Part shown: positions 12,923 through 19,091 of the stretch, one piece after another | Numbering within the stretch: position 1 is the stretch's first letter | Layout: the number at the start of each line of letters is the position of its first letter | From: Clostridiales bacterium | GTDB lineage: Bacteria; Bacillota; Clostridia; TANB77; CAG-508 | NCBI GenBank assembly: GCA_003525075.1 | Contig: DQFO01000009.1 | Span: 208,277 to 227,367, forward strand | DNA: 19,091 nt | Direction: 5' to 3' | Made by a program: the position numbers and the translations under genes | The notes under the pieces: generated by a model | What the model was told of the DNA's origin: nothing | Seen by the model: only the letters and a program-made list of their open reading frames with translations | Database searches by the model: none

Positions 12923-13924
12923 ATGTCATTTATAGAAGAAATAAAAAACAGAGCAAAACAACAAATAAAGACAATTATATTACCTGAAGCAACAGATATT
13001 CGTATATTAAAAGCAGCACAAATAGTAAACAAAGAAAAATATGCAAAAGTTGCGTTAATAGGTAATAAAGAAGAAATCGAAAGACTAATAAAAGAAAATA
13101 ATTTAGAATTAGGAGATACACAAATAATAGATCCAGCAAAATCAGATAAGACATCTGAATATGCAAAAGAATTATATGAATTAAGAAAAGCAAAAGGTAT
13201 GACAGAAGAACAAGCACAAAAATTAATATTAGAACCAATATATTATGGAATGATGATGGTAAAACTAAATCATGCAGACGGACTTGTATCAGGTGCAGCA
13301 CATTCAACTGCAGATACATTAAGACCAGCATTACAAATATTAAAAACAGCACCAGGAACAAAATTAGTATCAGCATTTTTTGTAATGGTAGTACCAAATT
13401 GTGAATATGGAGCTAATGGAACATTTATATTTGCAGATAGTGGCTTAAATGAAGAGCCAGATGCAGAAAAGCTTTCAGAAATAGCTATATCATCAAGCAA
13501 AAGTTTTAAACAATTAGTAGGAGAAGAACCAAAAGTTGCAATGTTATCATATTCAACTTATGGAAGTGCACATTCTGCATCAACAGAAAAGGTAGTTGAA
13601 GCAACAAAACTAGCAAAAGAAAAAGCCCCAGAACTATTAATTGATGGAGAATTACAATTAGATGCTGCAATAATACCAGAAGTTGCAGAATTTAAAGCAA
13701 AAGGAAGTCCTTTAAAAGGTGAAGCAAATGTATTAGTATTCCCAGATTTAGGAGCAGGAAATATTGGATATAAATTAACACAAAGATTAGCAAAAGCAGA
13801 AGCTTATGGACCTCTATGCCAAGGTATTGCAAGACCTGTAAATGATTTATCAAGAGGATGTAGTAGTGAAGATGTTGCAGGTGTAGTAGCAATAACAGCT
13901 GTACAAGCACAATCACAAGGTTAA
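12923..13924 (+). CDS. pta: Phosphate acetyltransferase
   Basis: A 333-residue cytoplasmic enzyme that converts acetyl-CoA and phosphate to acetyl phosphate and CoA, the first step of acetate formation. It is the short Pta form without the regulatory N-terminal domains. I start it at ATG 12923 (MSFIEEIKNRAKQQIKT, the usual start), with AAAGGA at 12907-12912; an in-frame ATG at 12884 abuts the -10 box. Visible family segments are ILPEATDIRILKAA, DGLVSGAAHSTADTLRPALQ, MLSYSTYGSA, DGELQLDAAIIPE, the LVFPDLGAGNIGYKLTQRL segment and GPLCQGIARPVNDLSRG near the C-terminus. It heads an apparent operon, 47 bases before ackA. Confidence 0.95.
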   Translation: MSFIEEIKNRAKQQIKTIILPEATDIRILKAAQIVNKEKYAKVALIGNKEEIERLIKENNLELGDTQIIDPAKSDKTSEYAKELYELRKAKGMTEEQAQKLILEPIYYGMMMVKLNHADGLVSGAAHSTADTLRPALQILKTAPGTKLVSAFFVMVVPNCEYGANGTFIFADSGLNEEPDAEKLSEIAISSSKSFKQLVGEEPKVAMLSYSTYGSAHSASTEKVVEATKLAKEKAPELLIDGELQLDAAIIPEVAEFKAKGSPLKGEANVLVFPDLGAGNIGYKLTQRLAKAEAYGPLCQGIARPVNDLSRGCSSEDVAGVVAITAVQAQSQG

Positions 13925-13971
13925 TTAAATATATAATAATGAGTACGTACAAAAAGAAAGGTATATAATTT

Positions 13972-15162
13972 ATGAAAATTCTAGTTTTAAATTCAGGAAG
14001 TTCATCATTAAAATATCAAGTAATTGATACAGAAACTGGTGAAATGCTTGTAAAAGGTTATTATGAAAGAATTGGGCAAGTTGGAGCATTTTTAACACAT
14101 AAAGTAAATGGAGAAAAACATCATTTTGAACATCCAGCAAAAAATCATGAAAAAGCAATTCAATTTGTAATGAAAAGACTAACAAGTGACCATTATGGAG
14201 TATTTAAAAGTTTAGATGAATTAGATGCAATAGGCCATAGAGTTGTACATGGTGGAGAACAATTTAAAGATGCAGTTCTTATTACAGATGAAGTAATTCA
14301 AGAAATAAAAGAAAATGCAATGTTAGCACCATTACATAATCCAGCAGCAATATTAGGAATAGAAGCTTGTCAAAAGGTTGTACCTAATAAGCCAATGGTA
14401 GCAGTATTTGATACTGCATTTCATCAAACAATTTCAAAAGAAAAGTATATATATCCAATTCCTTATGAATATTATGAAAAATATCATGTAAGAAAATATG
14501 GATTTCATGGAACATCACATCAATATGTTGCAAATAGAGTTGCAGAAATATTAGGAAAAGACATAAAAGAATTAAAAATAGTAAATTGTCACTTAGGTCA
14601 AGGAGCAAGTATATGTGCAATAAAAAATGGAGAATCAGTTGAAACAAGTATGGGATTAACACCACTTGGAGGAATTCCAATGGGAACACGTTCAGGAGAT
14701 TTAGATCCATCTGTTGTAACATATTTAATGAAAAAAGAAGAATTAGATGCAGATGATGTTGAAGAAGTATTAAATAGAGAATCTGGAGTATATGGAATAT
14801 CAATGGTATCTGTAGATTTTAGAGATATAGAAGCAGAAGCGCTAGCTGGTGGAAAACATGCAAAACTTGCATTAGATGCATATCATTATTCAATTGCAGG
14901 ATATATAGCAAAATGTGCAGTTGCAATGGGTGGAATAGATGTTTTAACATTCACGGCAGGTGTTGGTGAAAAATCACCTTATTCTAGAAGTGAAATTTGT
15001 AAACAATTAGGAATATTTGGAGTAGAAATATCAGGAAAAGCTAATTTAGTAAAAGGAGAAGAAGCAGAAATATCTTCACCAAATTCAAAAGTAAAAGTTT
15101 TTGTTATTCCAACAAATGAGGAATTAATGATTGCTCAAGAAACAGCAAAATTAGTGAAATAA
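13972..15162 (+). CDS. ackA: Acetate kinase, first tandem copy
   Basis: A 396-residue ASKHA-fold kinase that transfers phosphate from acetyl phosphate to ADP, giving acetate and ATP. Catalytic and binding residues known from the Methanosarcina enzyme are in place: Asn7, Ser10 and Ser12 in VLNSGSSSLK, Arg90 in IGHRVVHGG, His122, Asp147 in FDTAFHQT, His179 in FHGTSH, Arg240 in MGTRSGDLDP and Glu383 in NEEL. One departure is GEK at 332-334, where the adenosine-site motif is normally GEN. It lies 47 bases after pta and 60 bases before a second acetate kinase of exactly the same length. Paired with Pta it is the substrate-level ATP step of fermentation. Confidence 0.94.
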   Translation: MKILVLNSGSSSLKYQVIDTETGEMLVKGYYERIGQVGAFLTHKVNGEKHHFEHPAKNHEKAIQFVMKRLTSDHYGVFKSLDELDAIGHRVVHGGEQFKDAVLITDEVIQEIKENAMLAPLHNPAAILGIEACQKVVPNKPMVAVFDTAFHQTISKEKYIYPIPYEYYEKYHVRKYGFHGTSHQYVANRVAEILGKDIKELKIVNCHLGQGASICAIKNGESVETSMGLTPLGGIPMGTRSGDLDPSVVTYLMKKEELDADDVEEVLNRESGVYGISMVSVDFRDIEAEALAGGKHAKLALDAYHYSIAGYIAKCAVAMGGIDVLTFTAGVGEKSPYSRSEICKQLGIFGVEISGKANLVKGEEAEISSPNSKVKVFVIPTNEELMIAQETAKLVK

Positions 15163-15222
15163 GGTTTATAGGCAAAACCATAATAAAAACCTAAATATAA
15201 AATATAAAAAGGAAAAATAAAA

Positions 15223-16413
15223 ATGAAAATATTAGTATTAAATTGTGGTAGTTCATCACTAAAATATCAATTAATAAATATGGAAACAGAAGAAGTTTTA
15301 GCTTCAGGAAAATATGAAAGAATAGGAGAAGATGAAGCTTTTATAACACATAAAGTAAATGGACAAAAAATAGAAATCAAACATCCTGCAAAAACACATG
15401 AAGAGGCTGTTGATTTTACATTAAAACAATTAATAAATCCAGAATATAAAGTAATAGATAGCTTAGATGAAATATCAGCAATAGGACATAGATTAGTACA
15501 TGGTGGAGAAAAAATTAATAAATCTGTAATTATAACAGATGAAGTTGTAGAAGTATTAAAAGAATGTATAGACTTAGCACCATTACACAATCCAGCAGGA
15601 ATAATAGGAATTGAAGCATGTAAAAAAGTAATGCCAGGAAAACCAATGGTAGGTGTATTTGATACAGCATTCCATCAAACAATGCCAAAAGAAAGATATA
15701 TTTATCCAATTCCATATGAATATTACAAAAAATATGGAATAAGAAAATATGGATTCCATGGAACATCACATATGTATGTATCACAAAGATTAGCTGAAAT
15801 TGTTGGAAAAGATATAAGTGAATTAAAAATAGTTACATGCCATTTAGGTCAAGGATCAAGTATATGTGCAGTAGAAGGTGGAAAATCAGTTGATACAAGT
15901 ATGGGATTAACACCACTTGCAGGAATTCCAATGGTAACGCGTTCAGGAGATCTAGATCCATCTGTAGTAACATTTTTAATGAAAAAAGAAGGATGGACAG
16001 CAGAAGAAGCAGAAAATATGTTAAATAAAAAATCAGGAGTTCAAGGAATATCAGGATTAGCACCAGACTTTAGAGAAATTGAAGCAGCATCTTATGGTGA
16101 TAATGAAAGAGCTGAAATTGCAATTGAAAAATTCAAATATGAAATTGCATCATATATAGCAAAATATGCAGTAGCAATGAATGGAGTAGATTATATAGTA
16201 TTTACAGGTGGTGTTGGAGAAAACCAAATAAATATAAGAAGAGGAATTTGCGAAAAACTTGAATTTATGGGAGTAAAAATAGATGTTGAAGCAAATAATG
16301 TAAGAGGAGAAGAAAAAGAAATATCTGCTCCAGATTCAAAAGTAAAAGTTTATTTAGTTCCAACAAACGAAGAACTTATGATAGCAAAAGAAACAGCAAG
16401 ATTAATAAAATAA
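15223..16413 (+). CDS. ackA: Acetate kinase, second tandem copy (paralogue)
   Basis: A 396-residue kinase alignable with the upstream copy without gaps; about two thirds of positions look identical by eye. Asn7, Ser10, Ser12, Arg90, His122, Asp147, His179, Arg240 and Glu383 are all kept. It differs at sites where copy 1 is standard, and the reverse: 238 is Val here (MVTRSGDLDP instead of MGTR), while GEN at 332-334 is canonical here and GEK in copy 1. It may be specialised for another short-chain acyl phosphate (propionate or butyrate) or tuned to the opposite direction; sequence alone does not decide. AAAAAGGAAAAA precedes the ATG. The intergenic 60 bases show no T-run terminator. Confidence 0.92.
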   Translation: MKILVLNCGSSSLKYQLINMETEEVLASGKYERIGEDEAFITHKVNGQKIEIKHPAKTHEEAVDFTLKQLINPEYKVIDSLDEISAIGHRLVHGGEKINKSVIITDEVVEVLKECIDLAPLHNPAGIIGIEACKKVMPGKPMVGVFDTAFHQTMPKERYIYPIPYEYYKKYGIRKYGFHGTSHMYVSQRLAEIVGKDISELKIVTCHLGQGSSICAVEGGKSVDTSMGLTPLAGIPMVTRSGDLDPSVVTFLMKKEGWTAEEAENMLNKKSGVQGISGLAPDFREIEAASYGDNERAEIAIEKFKYEIASYIAKYAVAMNGVDYIVFTGGVGENQINIRRGICEKLEFMGVKIDVEANNVRGEEKEISAPDSKVKVYLVPTNEELMIAKETARLIK

Positions 16414-16435
16414 TTTTGAAATAGAAGAGGTACAA

Positions 16436-17731
16436 ATGGAAGAAACACAAAAAATACAAGATAAAAAAACAAATACAAAACTATTTCCAATATATAAAAT
16501 GTTCTCTTGGGATTTGCTATTTTACTATTCAATAATATACTTATTCTTGACACAAGCAAAAAACTTTTCTGCATCAGAAGTATTATTAGCAGAATCATTT
16601 TTTACAGCATCATGTTTATTTTTACAGATTCCAATAGGTTTATTGGTAGATAAATTTGGTAAAAAAAATAGTTTAGTCTTTGCTAATATATGTATGTGTG
16701 TATTTATTACTATTTTATTATTTATAAATAATTATAAAATGTTATTATTAGCTAATTTTATTGATGCAATAGGTTATGTTATAAAGGGTGTTTGTGAAAC
16801 AAACATTCTTTATGACTCACTTCCAAAAGGTGAAAAAAGAGGAACATTATATTCTAGTATAGATGGTGTTGGAGCAGCAAGATATTATGTAATTGATGCA
16901 ATAACATCAATTATAGCAGGTATCACATTTGCGATTGATCCATATATACCAGTAGTTTTATGCTTAATAGTTAATATTATTGCATTAATATTATCAACAA
17001 GATTCAAACACATTCAAAGTCAAAGAGAAGAATATTCAAAAGAAACTGCAAGACAATATTTCAAAGAATTAAGAGAAGCAATTAAATTTACATTTAATTC
17101 AAAAAGGATGTTGTGTTTAATGTTATTTTTTGGACTGATGTCAGGTTTAACATATAATTTATCAACATATAGAAGTAATATTTTAAATAGCATAAATATA
17201 CCAGCACAATATTTTGGAGTAATCTTTGCAATTATTCAAATAATGGCCGGGATATGTTCTAAAGGACAGGGTTGGTTACATAAAAGATTTAAAAATAATA
17301 CATTATCAGTCTTAGGAATTCCATATGTTGCATCATGTTTTATTATTGGATGTTTAGTGGATAGTTTTGGAGAAAGTGTATCAAATATTGTAGTAATACT
17401 ATTTATACTTCAAGGAGCTATAAAAGGAGCATATAATGTTTTAATTTATAGATATTTAAATAATTTCACAAATAGAAAAATAAGAGTAAAACTTGCAACA
17501 ATAAGAAATATGTTTTTTAATATGATATCAATTTTAATAAGTTTATTAGGCTCATTCTTATTAAAAGTAACAACATCTGGAAACACATTTTTAATTGTTG
17601 GAGGTATATGTACTGTATGTATGGTACTTTTATTAGATTATATGAGAGGAAAAGTTGGTTTAAAACCAGAGAAATACAATAAAGAAGACTTGAAATATAG
17701 TTCATTAAACGAAGGAGGAAATTTAAAATGA
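16436..17731 (+). CDS. Major facilitator superfamily transporter
   Basis: A 431-residue membrane protein with about twelve hydrophobic helices in two halves. The cytoplasmic loop between helices 2 and 3 carries the MFS motif A (GLLVDKFGKKNSL, about residue 73). A long basic central loop (FKHIQSQREEYSKETARQ) separates the halves. The tail is polar. It resembles uncharacterised MFS permeases of Gram-positive anaerobes; the substrate is unknown. It follows ackA by 22 bases (GAGG 5 bases before the ATG) and overlaps the pfkA start by four bases (ATGA), so it is co-translated with a glycolytic gene. Export of an acid or uptake of a sugar would suit the context, but neither is shown. Confidence 0.85.
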   Translation: MEETQKIQDKKTNTKLFPIYKMFSWDLLFYYSIIYLFLTQAKNFSASEVLLAESFFTASCLFLQIPIGLLVDKFGKKNSLVFANICMCVFITILLFINNYKMLLLANFIDAIGYVIKGVCETNILYDSLPKGEKRGTLYSSIDGVGAARYYVIDAITSIIAGITFAIDPYIPVVLCLIVNIIALILSTRFKHIQSQREEYSKETARQYFKELREAIKFTFNSKRMLCLMLFFGLMSGLTYNLSTYRSNILNSINIPAQYFGVIFAIIQIMAGICSKGQGWLHKRFKNNTLSVLGIPYVASCFIIGCLVDSFGESVSNIVVILFILQGAIKGAYNVLIYRYLNNFTNRKIRVKLATIRNMFFNMISILISLLGSFLLKVTTSGNTFLIVGGICTVCMVLLLDYMRGKVGLKPEKYNKEDLKYSSLNEGGNLK

Positions 17732-18870
17732 TAAGAAAAGTTGCTATATTAGCAAATGGTGGAGATGTATCAGGATTTAATGCAGTTATAAGAGCCATTG
17801 TAAAAACTGCTGAAAACAATGGTATAGATTGTTATGGATTTATAGATGGATATAATGGTTTATTAAAAAATAATTATGAAAAATTAAGTACAGCAAATGA
17901 TGAACATGCATCAGGAATATTACAAAAAGGTGGTTCAATAATTGGATCATCAACAAATGCAAATGTATTTCATTACAAAGTTGAAGAAAACGGAGAAACT
18001 GTTTATAAAGATTTATCAGATGTATGTGTAGAAAATATCAAAAAAGATGGATTTGATTGTTTATTTACACTTGGAGGAGATGGAACACAAAAATCAGCAA
18101 GAGATTTTTCTACAAAAGGAATAAATGTAATTGGAGTTCCAAAAACAATAGATAATGATGTTGCTTGTACTGAAATAACATTTGGATATAATACGGCAGT
18201 TTCAGTTGCTGCAGAAGCATTAGATAGACTTCATACAACAGGTGAAACACATCATAGAATAATGGTATTAGAAGTTATGGGAAGATATGCTGGTTGGATA
18301 GCATTAGAATCAGCAATTGCTGGTGGTGCAGATGTTGCATTAATACCAGAAATTCCATATGACATAAACAAAGCAGTTGAAAAGATAAATGAAAGAAGAG
18401 AAGAAGGAAAGAATTTTAGTATTGTTGTTGTTGCAGAAGGTGCAATACCACAAGGTGGAACAATAACAGTTCAAAACGTAAGAAATAATGGTGCAGGAGT
18501 TGATAACAATAAATTAGGTGGTGTTGGACAAGTTGTTGCAAAACAATTAGAAGAATTAACAGGTTTAGAAGCAAGAACAACAACATTAGGATATGTACAA
18601 AGAGGTGGTACTCCAACAGCATTTGATAGAGTTCTTTCAACAAAATATGGTGCAAAAGCAATGGAACTTGCTCTTGAAGGAAAATTTGGTGTATTAACAG
18701 TTATAAAAAATGGAAAATTGGATTCTGTTTCATTAGAAGATGTAGTTGGAAATAATACAAAAATTGGTGCAGTTTCTGGTAATACTGCAGAAAGTAATAT
18801 TAGAAAAGTTACTATGGATCATGATTTGGTTAAAACTGCAAGAGATATTGGAATTTGCTTGGGAGATTAA
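17728..18870 (+). CDS. pfkA: 6-phosphofructokinase, group with GGDGT and PKTIDND
   Basis: A 380-residue enzyme phosphorylating fructose-6-phosphate to fructose-1,6-bisphosphate in glycolysis. Motifs are ILANGGDVSGFNAVIRA at the N-terminus, TLGGDGTQKSA (116-120), the catalytic PKTIDND (138-144), MGRYAGWIALESAIAGGAD and VVVAEGAIPQGG. GGDGT has the Gly typical of ATP-dependent enzymes, while Lys in PKTIDND is typical of PPi-dependent ones. This mixture occurs in the mixed-substrate group III, so the donor (ATP or PPi) cannot be fixed by sequence. The P-loop-like GGDVSG has Ser where Pro is usual. The enzyme is longer than the 320-residue E. coli type, as in that group. ATG 17728 overlaps the MFS stop. 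Confidence 0.92.
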   Translation: MIRKVAILANGGDVSGFNAVIRAIVKTAENNGIDCYGFIDGYNGLLKNNYEKLSTANDEHASGILQKGGSIIGSSTNANVFHYKVEENGETVYKDLSDVCVENIKKDGFDCLFTLGGDGTQKSARDFSTKGINVIGVPKTIDNDVACTEITFGYNTAVSVAAEALDRLHTTGETHHRIMVLEVMGRYAGWIALESAIAGGADVALIPEIPYDINKAVEKINERREEGKNFSIVVVAEGAIPQGGTITVQNVRNNGAGVDNNKLGGVGQVVAKQLEELTGLEARTTTLGYVQRGGTPTAFDRVLSTKYGAKAMELALEGKFGVLTVIKNGKLDSVSLEDVVGNNTKIGAVSGNTAESNIRKVTMDHDLVKTARDIGICLGD

Positions 18871-18911
18871 AATTTATGTATTTTTTCATTTCTTATAGAG
18901 CCAAAATAAAA

Positions 18912-18942
18912 TGGTAAGATTTAAACGTCTTACTATTTTTTT
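18912..18942 (+). terminator. Intrinsic terminator of the pta-pfkA operon
   Basis: TGGTAAGA (18912-18919) pairs with TCTTACTA (18928-18935) with one G-U pair around an 8-base loop, and TTTTTTT follows to 18942. It is the first terminator-like structure after 12867, so pta, both ackA genes, the MFS gene and pfkA probably share one transcript. Confidence 0.75.
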
Positions 18943-18954
18943 ATCCCAAAACAC

Positions 18955-18983
18955 TTCAAAAAAAATAATCAATATGCTAAAAT
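18955..18983 (+). promoter_or_regulatory. Probable promoter of the gene at 19035
   Basis: TTCAAA (18955-18960) and TAAAAT (18978-18983) are 17 bases apart, with an extended TG at 18975-18976. The -35 matches four of six bases. Confidence 0.5.
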
Positions 18984-19034
18984 AAAAGAAGTAAAAAGTC
19001 GAGAAATCGAAAGAGAAAATGAGAGGAAAACACT

Positions 19035-19091
19035 ATGGAAGAAATGTTTGATATAGAAAAATTCAATATAATAAGTGATGAAGAAAATTAC
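19035..19091 (+). CDS. Start of an unidentified gene, cut by the window end
   Basis: ATG 19035 follows GAGAGGA (19021-19027) at a normal distance and a probable promoter at 18955. The visible 19 codons are acidic and polar (MEEMFDIEKFNIISDEENY). There is no signal peptide. Too little is present to name a family. Confidence 0.55.
   Translation, partial: MEEMFDIEKFNIISDEENY

Noticed and set aside
12975..13397. Long minus-strand open frames opposite pta, ackA and others (also 14384-14803 and 5532-5948)
   Set aside because: They are Leu/Ile-rich shadows of the AT-rich sense genes with no ribosome sites or family motifs.
18892..18920. Promoter ending in TGGTAAGAT before the last gene
   Set aside because: No acceptable -35 at the right distance, and the -10 forms the left arm of the terminator.
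1..19091. CRISPR array, tRNA or rRNA genes
   Set aside because: No regularly spaced direct repeats, cloverleaf sequences or rRNA-like stretches were seen.

Overview
The window is strongly AT-rich, and nearly every third codon position is A or T. Spacing, Shine-Dalgarno sequences (AAGGAGG type) and promoters (TTGACA-N17-TATAAT, often with an extended TGnTATAAT -10) all look Gram-positive. Gene content points to an anaerobic, fermentative Bacillota (Clostridia-like, gut type): phosphotransacetylase and acetate kinases, a thioester/Cna-B surface protein, an SsuABC-type importer, and a small protein resembling a GerQ spore-coat domain. The species cannot be named from this sequence alone.

Layout. 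1-1608 is an accessory stretch: the tail of an unrecognised gene, a small membrane protein and a RhuM-family protein, closed by a terminator. 1686-4314 is a three-gene nitrate/sulfonate/NMT1-type ABC importer (ATPase, permease, binding protein) whose permease is split by a one-base frameshift at about 2912. 4324-5162 is a self-contained cassette: a consensus promoter, one orphan 235-residue protein and a terminator. 5175-6540 encodes a histidyl-tRNA synthetase. 6545-7039 holds a well-promoted small gene interrupted by an in-frame TAA, then two terminators bracketing a palindromic repeat. 7068-7921 is a TrhA/hemolysin III gene with a dyad at its transcription start. 8103-9959 is a secreted adhesin with a thioester domain and three Cna-B domains that ends at LPVTGY with no membrane anchor. 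It runs tail to tail, with overlapping stop codons, into a minus-strand deoD (9956-10684).

10715-12177 is the most unusual stretch. Two roughly 130-bp copies of a multi-hairpin repeat lie in inverted orientation and bracket a GerQ-like gene and an unknown membrane protein. A solo copy of the repeat's terminal palindrome lies at 6927-6970. This looks like a small dispersed non-coding element family.

12190-18942 is core metabolism: rdgB (dITP/XTP clean-up), then a probable operon pta - ackA - ackA paralogue - MFS transporter - pfkA with gaps of 47, 60, 22 and -4 bases. It joins glycolytic flux (phosphofructokinase) to acetate and ATP formation (Pta-AckA). The two tandem acetate kinases differ at active-site motifs. 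A new gene starts at 19035 and leaves the window.

The best candidates for something undescribed are the inverted structured repeats, the anchor-less LPXTG adhesin, the promoter that runs straight into a terminator at 11331-11397, and the orphan cassette at 4324-5162. All functions come from motif recognition by eye; no database search was run.
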